From NCBI GenBank assembly GCA_023079485.1, contig CM041085.1:33403121-33467120 (forward strand): DNA of 64,000 nucleotides. The letters run 5' to 3'. The notes under the pieces are model-generated. The model ran no database searches and was not told the origin of the DNA. It saw nothing but the letters and a program-made list of their open reading frames with translations. This document shows positions 47,732 to 62,500 of this stretch, in pieces; position 1 is the stretch's first letter; each line of letters begins with the position of its first letter. A program made the position numbers and the translations under genes. The DNA is from Archilochus colubris. Its lineage: Eukaryota; Chordata; Aves; Apodiformes; Trochilidae.

Positions 47732-49193
47732 CAAACATCATGTTAAAGATACAAGCAGTGTTAGGCATAGCCTACACTGCAGACACCACATCAGATTCTT
47801 ATGGGCATGTCAGACCCCATCCAACTTCCACAAAGGCAGAGCAAAGCAGCAGGCTCCATACTTCTATTTGCATGGAATTCAAGCTCTTGAGCCACAGAGA
47901 TTTCTGGCCATTTCTCTGCAGGGGGGGCTACCAGGGCTGACTGCTGGTCCCACCTCCCTTTCTGTCTAGTTCAGGAGCTGGCAGCTTTATGGTGGCTTCC
48001 CTGGCACATTGAGCTGGTTGTTTGGGTTACTTATGTCTCCATTCCCTTCTCTTCCAACCCCCTGCCTGACAACAAAATAAAAATTATTGAAGTAGAATGA
48101 AGGCAAAATTGATCACAGCATGGGTTTTCTAAAGTATTACTTTCATCCTTACCCCTTCCACCTCCAGGACATACAAAAAGTATTCTTATGCAAACAGATT
48201 GAAACCAACTCAAGTGACTCAGAGAAACCTACAGATCCAAAAGAGAAATTAACTGACTTTTAATCCTATCAGGAAGCTCAGAAATGTATACTTCACTGGT
48301 TCTTTATTATTATGATAATTTTTTTTAAACTGGGACAAAAATAATCTAAACTCATGTCTAGCCCTATGGTGCTTCTTTAAAGATTAAAATACAATAAGAT
48401 AATAAAGAATGTAAATGTTCAAGCAGCTGCTCATGGGGAGATGATTTTTGAAGTAACCGTTCTCTCACTTACTTCTGCAGTTGGGTTGCTTTTAATTATT
48501 AGCAAGGAAAATAACAGGTTCAATAGATGTGCACGCAATTTCCTTTTCACTACCAGTTGACTTCTGCAGCTTTCACACCAACCCTGAGGTTGAGAACATG
48601 GACAGATTTAAACTAACGCTGATTAGGAGTATTACTCATAATTCTGAATATGAAATAGAGCATAGAGATAGTATGAAGGGATCACAGTAATGATGACTGT
48701 CACAAAACACTATCTTGAAAACTAGTGTTCAGTCCCCAGCTTTCACACACACATCTCAGCAGCCTTAGACAAGTGTATGTGATTTACAACCACTCAGACA
48801 AAGATTTCTGGTCCCCTTTCCCAAAAGGCTACAATAGCACCTCAGTTTGAATATAATGCAGAACAACTGCACACAGAGCTGCAAGATCCCCATCCCATTC
48901 ACAGAGATACGGGAGAAGCTGCAAATGGAGCTTGGTTACTCCACCACTGCCTGACCTGCCCCAGAGCTGGTGGGAGTTGTGTTTAGGGCTGCCTTCAGAG
49001 CAGGAGATAAAATAAGCAGCACCATGTCAATAGCCATCTGACACTTAGATCTGAAGGATTATTTCCATCTTTTCTGCTGCACGTGAGACGAAAAAATGTT
49101 ACATACCTTACTATTCAGTAAACTATGGTCAACCAAGAGACGCAAAGAGAGTAACACATACAGATAGATGTCTACCTGTGACCAGTCACTTAC

Positions 49194-50124
49194 TTCGGAT
49201 TTCCGGCCCCTGGCTTCTTTCTCCGGAATATGTTGAGGAAAGTGTTGGACTTGCAAGGTGCCTTGCCATCCCCGACATGCATACGCACCACGTCTGAGGT
49301 GGTGAAGGCACTGCGGACGTTCCTCTCAGGCTTGGCTATGATGATGTACATCTTGGGAGTGAACATGCACCCCAGCGCCACTGTCACGCTCAGGCTCACT
49401 GCAAAACAGGTGGTGATAATCTTGTAGTTGCTCCCGAAATAGATAGGCACAAAGGCCAGCCAGATGATACAAGTGGTGTACATGGTGAATGCAATGTACT
49501 TGGCCTCGTTGAAATTGGCGGGCACGTTGCGAGTCTTGAAGGCATAGTACGTGCAGCTCATGATGAGAAGTCCATTGTAGCCCACGGGTGCCACGACGCC
49601 CAGGTTGCTGGTGTTGCAGATCAGGTAAACTTCCTTAATGCTGGGGTAGGAGAGGATGGGCATCGGGGGTTCCAGGATGATCAGCGTGACCACCAGCGTC
49701 AGCTGCACGCTGATCAGGATGGAGGCAATGACCACTTGGGCCCATGCGCTCATGAAGCGCGGCTTGCGGGTGCAGATCTTCTTTTTGCTGCCTGCCAGGA
49801 TGCGTGCGATGCGGTTGGTTTTGGTCACAAGGGCAGAATAACACATGGCAGAGGAGAGGCCCACCAGAAGGCGCTGGAGGTAGCAGGATGTCGTGGTGGG
49901 TTTAGCTATAAGAGTGAAAGGGCAGACGTAACCCAGAAAGATGCCAGCAAGGATAATGTAGCAGAGCTCCCGGCTGGAGGATTTAACAACAGGGGTGTCC
50001 CTGTAGAGCACAAAGATAAGGGTGACAAACATGGTGACCAGGATCCCCAGGCAGGAAAAGACCACAGCCACAATAGACTCTATATTGCTCCACTGGAGGT
50101 ACTTTACAGGGATGGGTTCACAGC
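49194..50124 (-). CDS. GRM1: GRM1 seven-transmembrane exon plus shared proximal tail (residues 577-886)
   Basis: One 931-base exon (2 + 309 codons + 2) encodes the entire membrane domain. It opens GCEPIPVKYLQW after a CACTGCAG acceptor. TM1 is about residues 593-615. Cys657 (end of ECL1/TM3) and Cys746 (ECL2, LICNTSN) are the conserved disulfide pair and count to exactly those numbers. Intracellular loop 2 (KTNRIARILAGSKKK...RKPRF) and loop 3 (RNVPANFNEAKY), which contact the G protein, are intact. The tail runs KPERNVRSAFTTSDVVRMHVG and then RRKK at 49214-49225, a basic motif reported in mammalian mGlu1b to limit surface delivery. The exon ends CCG AA before GTAAGT, so the 887th codon is completed by whichever exon is spliced next. 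It is GC-richer than the flanking introns. The methionine-initiated frames inside it are not separate genes. Confidence 0.97.
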
Positions 50125-51447
50125 CTGCAGTGTACAGAAAAGAAAAAGAGTGTTAGAAAGGTATCTGCTTGAAGAAGGAACAGTTTCATGGCTCCAAATA
50201 AAATCCAGGCACTAACATATGCCTATGTGCCATGGATTAAAACCATTTTACAAAGAAGTGAACTGCAGTATGGAAAAATTTGCAGAAACAGTCCTCAGTT
50301 TTGGGTGTCCCAAATATTTGCTCAGGATGCTACAAAGGGAAATGAGATTTGGAATTTTCTTCCTAATTTTTCTTGAGATACCTGCTGACAAACTAAAATG
50401 TTCTGAAACCCATAGTTTTGCTCAATTTATAGGCATCTTCCACAGGGTGACACATAATTACCAATTAATACCTCTACCAAAATGTAAAGTTCTTCCTTCC
50501 AAATATAGGAGAAGTAAGGTATGGATCAGTGCTGAGCACTCATTTTGACCTCATTTGGAGAAGCAGAAGAAGAAAAGTTGGTTTTGTTGAAATTAAAAAA
50601 AAAAAAAATCTGCCTGAGGCAAAGTCCTGACATGGAAAATTTCTGCTTGAACTTTTAAAGTCTGCCAATGTCATATGAACTGAAAGAATGTCTTATAATT
50701 CTACACTTCTTGTCTCTAAGAGTACTGGGCTGACTTAACTACAGGTAATGATGTTATGGGTACCTGTAACAACAACAAAAACAATAGAAATGACAGTACG
50801 GACAACTGGAGATCTTATTTTATAAAGAAAAGGAATTTTGGTTGCTCAAAAGGGTCTGTTCAAGAATCAGATAGGTGAGGAAACTCGTTCTTCCAACCAT
50901 TATTTTTATGGTGAAATATGAAGGAAGAGGTTTTTATTAGCAATTGCTCTAGCTATCAGCTGCAGCAACCCTGAGTGGAAGCTGGCTCCTTCTTTGATTT
51001 AATAAAAGTCAGAAACTCCTTCCCATTGATTAATACATTATTAAACAAGAAAACAGTCTGTGGTTGCTGGAAGAGTTACATTTCAATGTGAGCTTTAAGC
51101 TTAGCAGCATCAAGCCATGCTCCTAATTGTCCATCTTAAATGATATTTTCAGAGCCTTAACCCTGATTCAGTATGGTAGTTAAGTCTATAGATTGCTTTA
51201 AGCTTATCCTGTGTAAGGTCTTAGAAAACGTTCCATTTACTCAGCATAATTCCTGTGCAGGGGCAAGTCCCCAGAGCCACACTTGCTACAAACATTCCCA
51301 AAGGCTGCCTGTACTGCTTATAACAGCAGCAGTTGTTGGTTGTCAGAACCTGTAAAGGTGAATCATACCCCAGCTATGAGAAAGTGAGCGATGGAACCTT
51401 GGTGAGAGTGGGGCAGGACACCAAGGAAATGATGTACTTACAGGCAT

Positions 51448-51482
51448 AAAACAAAACAAAACCAAAACCAGCAACACAAAAA
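51448..51482. repeat. A/C-rich low-complexity tract
   Basis: AAAACAAAACAAAACCAAAACC followed by AGCAACACAAAAA-like text, in a GRM1 intron. Confidence 0.8.
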
Positions 51483-52312
51483 TCTTCCCCCAGAACCAAA
51501 ATAACTAACCCAAACTTCAAACCATTAGAGAATTAGCTGTAAAAGCTTTACACTTAAAAAAGTTTTAGCAAAAAAAACCTTTTGGTAGCTTTCCCGTTGC
51601 TTTAACCATGAATTGTTTCCTAGAGCAGAAGGTTAATGTATTTTAAATTATTTTTTTAAAAGAGTTATATTCATACTGAAAGGCCAATAAGACAATGAAG
51701 TATCTTTTCTGAGGTCATTAACACATCCCAGGTAACTAATGGCCTCAAACTTTTATGATGATAGCCGTATAAAACTTCCTGTCCTATCGTGTTTTATTGC
51801 TTATTTAAGATGATTTATATAAACTGGATTTATTAGCTTGACATTCATTCCCCTTTTATTAGATTCTGATACTAAGAGATTCTCTTCTTGCCACAAGGCC
51901 TTAATAAACTGGGTTTAGTGACTACTTATCAGGTCAGTTTTTTATCAGTCTTTTGTGCCTGCTGACTCCATTTCACTGAACACATACTTAGGAGAATAAA
52001 TCTAAACAAAAATTGTACATTTAAAAATAAAATTTAAAAGTCAGGAAAGGATTACTTAGTAGCAGAGACTGATTCCAATGGGAGACAATGAACACCTTGA
52101 AAAGTCCATCTTAGGGAATGAGTTAGCATGTGCCTCATGTTTCTTAAAGGGACTAAGGATTTTGGAGCCTGCATCTGTGATGGAAAACTGGACTAATCCC
52201 ATGTACATGTTTAGCATTTAAGATTTAAAGCAAAAGATGAAAACTATCTGAAATGTGAGATGTTAAACTCTGTGTCTAGATGCTGGTGACTGGCAGAGTA
52301 CAAATACAACAC

Positions 52313-52349
52313 AAAAAAAAAAAAAAAAACACCAAAAAAAAACCACCAA
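52313..52349. repeat. Poly-A and A/C-rich tract
   Basis: A run of 17 A, then CACC, nine A and CCACC. Intronic. Confidence 0.85.
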
Positions 52350-54344
52350 GATATAAAACCACATTTGATGACAGAAACCCTGTAAAGAAAAAATAATTCC
52401 AAATCAAATGTCACCAATGGTGACTCCCACAAAGTTCAAGAGCCAGAGTTTATACAGCTAAATCTCCCTTTTCTAAAGATTAGGATGGCACTAGGTGCTC
52501 TTCACAATGTTGTTATTTTGTACTGCAATTCAAGCAAATGAATTGTAGGAGTTATAAAAGGAAGTTTTTTCCTCAACGAGACAGAATAAAGAAGCTGTGC
52601 AGGAGCAGACTGCCATTTTGATGTTCTCTAGGAAATCAGTCGATGGCTATGCTGTCATTTGGTGGATGCTACTGTGATTTTAGAACAGCAGCAGCTGAGT
52701 CTCCTTGCTGAGAAGAAACACAAATCAGCAGGTCATCTACTGATTTCATTAAAAGTTAATAGATTGCAACATGCCCCTGAGATTTTTTCCAGCAGTGATG
52801 CTTTCCTCAACTCCTTTCAGCAGTACCTGTCATTTTGACATGCCCTCTTTTGAGCTATTTTGGGCAGTGGGTAGCACTGAACCATATTTGCTCAAGTGCA
52901 CATTGATCTCTTGCTATGTTCTTGTTCTGCCTTATTGATTAAAAGAAGTCCAAGTTTTCTTCTCTGATTAGTAGACACAAACAATTTGGCAAACCTCCAA
53001 GACTAACATAACCTGGCTGTTTATGGATATCTTCTTTAAAATTAGCAGACCATGGCGTGCTAGGAGGTGAGAACTGAATATTACAACTTTTTCCAGTGAT
53101 CAGGACACCTATGGAGGGAGCTGTGGATTTTCTTGTGTCTAGTAATACAAGATGATTTTCTACAAAAGGGGTACGTACAGATGGGATTTTTTAAGAACTC
53201 TTTTTCCTACAACCCATTTACATGACAATTGAAGGAACTAAACAATTACTGAGATTTCTGAATCCTGACAAATCTGTTTGAAGTAGGCTCAGCTGCACAT
53301 CAGAGAGAGTGAGGAGGGTTTGGTGTGAGAGGTATGGGATATAGACAGAGAGACACACATCTAGGACATGACTATAGATTATTTTCCATAGAAAAGCAAA
53401 ATAGACAATAGACAATAATCACTATTAGTGATTAGATTAATGGTATCTTTTGGAGCTATTTAATGAACGTTTGAGTACTTTGTCTATCTGTTAAATGCTG
53501 TAGCAACATCCAGGTGCCAGACAGTCACATTGAAGGACAAATATGTGATAGGGCATATATTTGATCTTCCTCTAGGTAGTCAGATTGTTTCTCTGACCAA
53601 AAATGATGCCCTGCTGAATACTGGCAGCCAAGAGTTGCAGGTGTGGCATGGGGCAGAGATATCAGTAGTCATTTATAGCAATCCAAAGCAAAGCCCAAGG
53701 TCAAAGTGGTTCTTCTCAGTGTTTTAAATCTAATTTATTGGGGAAATGGTTGCTTCAGAGCTCAAAGCAGGTGTGGAGGTTCACCTTGATAAGTGCAAAA
53801 TAACAGAAAGATGACATAGCACACTACTCATCCGAAGCATAAACACAGAGGAGATCCATTCTAGTTGTTTTCTTTTCTTCTGCCAGCCTTTTTTAGGATT
53901 TTGTTGACATTCCACTTGCTGGTGGGTACAGTGAGAATGATTTTTTTGCCAAACAAAAATCTGGTAGTCAGTTACTCAATGGCCTGAAATCCCAGATAAA
54001 AGTATCACTAATTTCATGATAGAATGATCAGAAAGAGTACTAAGTCAAGGATGCACAGAGTTCTGATGATAATTACTTCTAAAACTGCAGCAAATGACAA
54101 ATTTATCAGTGATTATGCTGACTGAAGGGTAGGAACAGACAGACTGTGTCACTTCTTGGTAAAAATTTTGCTATTGAACTGTGCCAAAAAGTATATCACT
54201 TTTCACTCCTCCTAAACTGCTTTGGGATATGTGTTTATACATGTAGCTTTACTACCTCCGCATGTTGCCACATTACTTTCCACCACACAGCATTCTTCTT
54301 GTGCCCTGTGAAATGGCAATGTATTTGGAGGGATGCGTCCCTAC

Positions 54345-54471
54345 CTGTCAAGTCAGGATTTGGCCACCAGCCAAGCTCACAGGCTTTACATGTGAATTCA
54401 TCCTGAACAAATTCATTCTCCTTGCAAGCAGTGCAAATCCAGCAGCAACTCACTTCTCCTTTCCTGATCAC
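54345..54471 (-). CDS. GRM1: GRM1 coding exon, cysteine-rich domain (residues 535-577)
   Basis: The acceptor ATTACAG is followed directly by GTG ATC AGG (VIRK), phase 0. The exon ends ...DLT plus G before a GTAGGG donor: 127 bases, 42 codons + 1. It contains CCWICTACKENE, TCKAC and the GWWPN motif typical of the cysteine-rich linker of class C receptors. The six cysteines visible here, with those in the flanking exons, form the disulfide ladder between the ligand-binding and membrane domains. The spare G joins GC at the start of the next exon to make Gly577. Apparent extra residues before VIRK in the open frame are intronic. The exon reads cleanly, with no stop or shift. Confidence 0.96.
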
Positions 54472-56604
<2,133 letters not shown>

Positions 56605-57179
56605 TCATAGCATCCCTTAAAAACCCTTAGAGTTTCATGTAAACACCAAATGCTGTCAGGTTTGCAGCAATACCATGGGAACTGGCAGCCCTGGTTGTCA
56701 TGTAATTGCGGATTGTTTGCTATGCTTATGTTAAACTGTGAGTAAAAAGTGTGTCCAGAAAGAGCTGAATGTCAAAGGCAGCAAGCTATGTTAAAGGTGC
56801 ACATGTAGGAACTAGCTGCATGGTGTGTTTTTCTGCCATTTTTCTACATGTCTTTAGCGTTTACTTGTTGTCTGCATAAAGGTTGTTTGCAGTACAGCCC
56901 TTGCTTGGAGTTCTAAAATAATCAGTCGAAACACTCAAACTAGCTGAACTGGTATGCCATAAGCTAACTGCAAGCACTAGTTCAATTATTCATATTCCCC
57001 AGCCCTGTGAGACTGTCAGGAAAAGTTAGCAGCTTAGGCACAAAATTTACTTCTCTGCCCTAGGCAAGCAGGAGAGAACTTCCCAGGGCTAATGTAAAGG
57101 AGATAAAAACTACTGCTACAGTATACAGCTTCCCTGCCTCCATCACTGCGCTCCGTGTGTTCAGTCTGATGTCTACACA

Positions 57180-58213
57180 CCCCTTACTTCTTGTCTTGAT
57201 AAGGTGCAGTGGGAGGGCCACAGGGGTGGCTGCCGTGAGAAGCTGCTGGAAGCTCCCCCAGTTCCGATTCTGGCCTCACCTCTGGCCAAGGCTGAGCGGA
57301 TATGGGAAGCTGGATGTGCTTCTGTGAGTAACTTATTCAAGAAAGGGAAAATGGAACTGCAAAAATATAAAAAAGACCTGTAGAGGAGAGGAGAAGGTGA
57401 AAGCAACTTATGCCAGAGCAAAGATATCAAAGTCAGTGTCAAAGATGCCTGAGTAGAGATTTCCCCTCAGCTTGTGGTGAGATGGCAGCTGTGACCCAGC
57501 AGTCCATGGAGGAGCGCGGTGGAGCAGCCCCTGAAGGACCACAGTGGGGCAAATGTAGATTTGTAACCCCTGAAGTGTCATGGGTGGGCAGATGGGAAGC
57601 TGCAGCCTGTGCAGGATCATGGAGAGGGGCAGATGTGGATCTGCAGCCATGGAGAACCCTGTGCCAGAGGAGGTGACTGCTCCCGCAGCAGCTGTGACTC
57701 TGTGTGCAGCCCGGGCTGGAGCAGTTCCTGAGGGACTGCACCTGTGGAAGGGACTCATGTCCCAGGGGTTCCTGAAGGAGATTCTGCCATGAGAGGGACC
57801 CCACGTTGGAGCAGGGGAAGAACGTGAGGAGTCCTCCCCCTGAGGAGGAAGGAGCGGCATAAACACCGTGTGGGGAACAGACCCTAAACCCCCCCTGCAC
57901 CTCCCCTGTGCCCTGAGGGGGAGGCAGCAGGGAAGAGATCTGGGACTGGGAAGAAGGGAAGGTGTGGGGGAAAGGTATTAAGATCTGGTTATGTTTTATC
58001 TTTCTCCTTGTAGATTAAATTAGGGTTTTTTTTCATTCCAACTTTGAATTTCTCTGGAGTTTGCCTGTTAGCATAATGGAGAACGCAAACCTCCCTATGC
58101 TTGTTTCAATTAATGAGCTTTTGGGTGGATTTTCTCCTTCTTGTCCCGCAGTGGGAGAGGGGGGTGATGAATCAAAGCACCACTTGGTACTGGCTGGGCC
58201 TAAACCAAGACAC
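57180..58213 (+). mobile_element. LTR-like repeat of avian endogenous-retrovirus type, about 1 kb, no viral genes seen
   Basis: A GC-rich block with sequence I recognise from a family abundant in songbird genomes: AGAAGCTGCTGGAAGC near the start, a series of related units containing GGAGCAG or CCCACG, then GAACGTGAGGAGTCCTCCCC and CTGAGGAGGAAGGAGCGGCA. It closes with GGCTGGGCCTAAACCAAGACA-like text, resembling the usual AAACCACGACA-type LTR end. I see no gag, pol or env frame, so a solitary LTR or non-autonomous relic is likely. The left boundary is vague. It is antisense to GRM1. Short open frames inside it are incidental. Confidence 0.65.
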
Positions 58214-61090
58214 TGCTGATTATTCTGATTGTCCTTTAACCCACAGAATGTGGGCTGAGCAAAGACATGATTAAACATGGTGACTTTGTTCATAGGAAAT
58301 GAGCAAGAATGGAGAATGAAAATCGGAGAGTGTACAGAGAGGAATGAGCAGAAAAGAGGCTGGACCTACAGACACAGCTCTTAAGTTGAGAAGGGGGAGG
58401 ATATTGTTGAAAAAAGGACAAGAGAAAGAGGGCTGCAATCAGAAATCAACACTGGAGCTGAAAATCACAAAGCATCTTCTATTTTAGAAGCCTGGGAGTT
58501 AATACCTTGGGGGTTTTCTACTGGATTTTCTCAGTGTCTGGGGAAAAAAAACCTCTTTTGTTTATAATGACTGTTTCTAATCTGTATGTGCATTAGGGAT
58601 GAAAGGCAAACAAAGTATGAACCCTAAATAAAACTGGGGTGCTTGGCTGTGGACAAAGAGAATGACAGAATAATTTCTTTTTCCTTGTTGAGGTTCAAAC
58701 ATGCAAAATTTCAACTCTGCACTTTGTTGAGGAAAGAGATGATAGAGTTCCTCTCTAGAGGTCTGTTTGTTGTAACTGAGTCTTGGGATCTCTGTAGTTA
58801 AAGATGATTTAAAGAAATGTACATTTACAGCTGTATTTAGACCTCTGTTTTGCAAATATGCCTGCCCAGACCATGTCAGTGCCACTGCAGAGCTCCACTG
58901 AATCACATGGGAAAAGAGAAACTTTCCACTGAGCTCCCAAACAGATGGCAACTCCATTGGTTGGCAAACAAGTAGTAGTAATTGATGTGCTGCTTAGAAG
59001 GCACGTAAAATTCAAATTCAGTAGGAAAAAATACCTTCTCATATCCCAACTCTAGCAAAGGAGGAACATTAAAAAGAATGCTGTTTTCCTCGTTTTGAAT
59101 AACCAGGATTGCAAGAAGCAATAAGACTCAGAAACTTTTATTATGTAGACTCAACAGACAGGAGTAAAAAGGAGCAGGAATTTATGTGTCTCTTCCTATC
59201 AAGAAGAATCTACTCGGATTTTAGTGTGACCTTGTGTTAGGTTGATACAAAACCAGATGCTCTGGGCTGGAAAATGAATTCAAGAAGGAGAATAAAAGAT
59301 TAATCCTTACAAGTAGTTTTCCTCACATTCCCTTAATGGAATTTTTGGGCCTGCACAGATTGTTTTCATTTTTACAAAAATATATTGCAAGGCACAGAGT
59401 GGCATTAATACAATATCAATCAAGAGATGACAATTTCAGTGATACAATTTTAGGCTGAAAGCAATTCTGATAGTTCTTATTATACTGTTCCCTTTTCTTT
59501 CAGTTATCTGTCAAAAAATAAAGTATGCAGACTTTATTTGTATATGGCAAGTTATAGTACAATGTTTGCAGCTTTGATATGCAGCTTGAATTTTAAGTGT
59601 AGAGATGTGGTCTAACGAATATACTTGGTATAGGGAGACATGCCAAAGTACTTTGTCCTTTTCTTATTTTCCTTGATGAAAAATTTCTGCTTTGAGTAAG
59701 GATGAGAGTTCAGTGCTGAAATACCTCCCTGCACTTACACATGTACAGCTTTAACAGTTTTGGGCTACATCCAAGCTAAAAATTCCCCTAAAAGAAGTGG
59801 GTCTGGAGAGCCTTGAGAAGGTCTAGGAGACTGAGGGCCATGAAGGCAGATGAATTTCCGAGACATATGGCAGCATTACAGAAGCCAAGGAAACATTCTG
59901 CACCTGAGAAAATTAACCTTTCTTTTAACATAAGGGCAAGCTCTCCAGTACATTGGGAAATTATGTGACCCAATAGGTGGTGTCATATTAACAAGTTACT
60001 TGTGAGGTGAGCCAGACAATGAGCCAGCAGGCCACAGGCACACTCTTACTCTGATTAGTCTGCAATAAGTGGTGTTATCTTTCTCCACAGTACCTGAATG
60101 GCAGGAAGGTTTTCTATCCTGGAAGACAGAATGGATAAGAGCATTGGTGAACAATGCTGGGATGTAAGTAACCTGAAAAACCACCCATGAACCAAACTCC
60201 AAAACAAGTCTGTATTTGATGCACATTGCTCCATATACGTTACTAGTGACATATATTGAGTATAATGAGTATATTGAGCACATACAGATGGTGATTGTCC
60301 AGAGCTATGTCCGTGTTGTTGTTCCCAGAGGCAGTGCAGTCAGTGAAGTGACTGGCACTCATGCCCCTAATAAAGCTCCACTTCACATTTCTGTATAAAG
60401 ACTCTTCAAACAGAAGATTCTGCACAGAAGAAATAAACCTTTGAATAAGTGCTTCATACTTTCTAATTTAATTTTGATAAAAGCTTGAAACTATGCACTG
60501 AGTCTGTGAGAGAAGAAGTCTTATATCTAAACAAATGGTTATGGTTTGATGAAGCTGTAGGAGGTTAAAATCAGGAAATTATGCGAGTGCCAGGCAAACA
60601 TAACTATAGGCATCTCTACCTGCTCTGCCCATTATGATTGTAACTACAAGCCTTTCAATTACTCAAAGAACCTTACAGATTTTGAAAATAAAGCATGAGG
60701 AAAGTTGTAAAAAATACTTTTTTTATATATATTTGTGTGACATTCTTGAACTGGCATAGAAAATTAAAAAACCAAGATATTTCAGATCTCGCTCTCTTTG
60801 CTGCATTTAGGTGTTGCATATGTAGTTTATCTTTTCTTTTTGCTGCGGTCCAAAAGCTCTTTTGGGTATTGATACAGTGCTATGGACTATCATCCACAAA
60901 GAGCTTTTCCATGTGGAGCTCTGATAATACTAGGGCTAACCTGGAGCTAAATGCAATTCTGCATGAGCATAAATTACTGCTCATATACAAGGATCTGATT
61001 AATTGTACAGATCACATCTCATATACACATCACTGTTCTCTGATATGATATTGCCTCTATCATAAATACCACAGATTGATACAAGGATTA

Positions 61091-61373
61091 TCATAGAATC
61101 ATAGAATCGGATGGGTTGGTAGGGACCTCAGAGATCATCAAGTCCAACCCTTGATCCATTACCACTGCAGTTCCCAGCCCATGGCACTGAGTGCCACATC
61201 CAGTCTCTTTTGAAATATCTCCAGACACGGAGAATCCACTACTTCCCTGGGCAGCCCATTCCAATGTCTGATCACCCTCTCTGTAAAGAAATTCCTTCTA
61301 ATATCCAACCTAAACCTCCCCCGGCACAACTTAAGATCGTGTCCTCTTGTCTTGCTGAGAGTTGCCTGGGATT
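61091..61373 (-). mobile_element. CR1 LINE 3'-end fragment, different subfamily
   Basis: Begins TCATAGAATCATAGAATC, then GGGACCTCAGAGATCATCAA, CATGGCACTGAGTGCCACAT, AATCCACTACTTCCCTGGGC, AAATTCCTTCTAATATCCAA and GTCCTCTTGTCTTGCTGAGAG. The internal text differs from the copies at 9.0 and 10.8 kb, which indicates another CR1 subfamily. It lies in a GRM1 intron in the same direction as the gene. Confidence 0.92.
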
Positions 61374-62393
61374 ACAGCATAATGCAAGAATTCAAAAAGG
61401 TTAATTGAACTTTCTTGCCCAAACTTGTTCCCTCCTGCAGAAAATATATAACTGAGGAACAATTAAAAAAAACTACCTAAAATAACCCATAAAATTCTAA
61501 ATAGGCCAAGGGATCGAGATAAATGAGCCTTGCTATAGATCAAAATGACGGATGGAATAAATTTTATCGTCCTGACCTACTCAGAGAAATATCCTGATAT
61601 AAACTCTCCTCTATTTTGAACTCAGGAACTGTTCACTCTAATTCTAAATTTGGTATTGATGAGAGTTGCAGAAATGCTCTCAGGTGACCAGACAATAAAT
61701 AAGAGTTGGGCTAAAATGACACCTAAACATCAAAACAAATAACTAACAGGCGGACAATGCAACATACTCAAAGCTGAAGTAATGCTTTTATGAAGACAAA
61801 TAATGTGTAATAAACTTAAAGCTACACTAAGCAGCAATTATTCTGTATTACCTTAGCAATATATGCAAAGATTTCATTTCTGCATTTGTGTCAGTACATA
61901 TGTTTTTTACTGCAAGGGGACTTCTTGTCTCTACTTTCACAGTTTGACCTAGATCATCTCTATCTTTGACTAAGAAAATCTGAAGCATACAATGCTCAAC
62001 AAGAAATCCAAACTGACCCTGTTTTTATTACTAGTTAAATGTACATGCTGTTTAAATATAACAAGCAATGCAGATAGCAAATGGTGAAAAATTTGGTCAG
62101 TTTTCCTAATAAAAGCTAGAAACAGTAATAGAGATAAGAGTTGCCTTAAGGTCCACTGTATGTTACAAATACTCTTTGAAGAACCTTATGCAAACTTGTC
62201 TGTTCCAGAGCACTCTCTGCAGTGTTGACACTCAGATGCATTTATGCAAGAAGCCCAAAGATGGAGTGAGAGAGTCTTTTATAACACTTTAATAACTCAG
62301 TAGGGAAACTATCTTCAATTAAGACACCCCTGAGTAGGTTTCAGCTAATAAAGGACTGTGCAGTCCAGGAGCTGAAATACATGTATTTATATT

Positions 62394-62500
62394 AAAAAAA
62401 AAAAAAAAAAAAAAAAGCAAACAACAAAAAACCCAAACAAACAGAAACATACAAAAAAACCTAAAACCCCAACCAAACAACACCCCCCCCCAAAAAAATA
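62394..62500. repeat. Poly-A run followed by A/C-rich and poly-C text
   Basis: 23 A, then about 70 bases made almost entirely of A and C (CAAACAA, ACCC, CCAAACAACA), ending in a run of nine C. It is the longest low-complexity tract in the window and lies in a GRM1 intron. Confidence 0.9.

Larger units (their letters stand above)
32381..49193 (-). other. GRM1: GRM1 intron between the seven-helix exon and the 1b cassette exon (16,813 bases)
   Basis: Donor GTAAGT, acceptor ATCTTCAG. The donor overlaps an in-frame TAA (49190-49192), so retention would end the protein at once. The contents are AT-rich unique-looking DNA. There is a dinucleotide patch near 33150-33170, poly-A at 33225-33242, an ATAAAT-rich patch near 36838-36872, a T/G-rich tract at 47696-47731, a GC-richer patch at 42590-42870 without recognisable content, and a plus-strand open frame at 43975-44319. 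Confidence 0.9.
50125..54344 (-). other. GRM1: GRM1 intron between the cysteine-rich and seven-helix exons (4,220 bases)
   Basis: Donor GTAGGG, acceptor CACTGCAG with a T-rich tract upstream. It holds A/C-rich tracts at 51448-51482 and 52313-52349. No gene or mobile element is recognised. Confidence 0.9.

Noticed and set aside
62394..62416. Poly-A run as the tail of a processed retrocopy
   Set aside because: The sequence on its left is ordinary intron with no gene-like body, and no target-site duplication was spotted.
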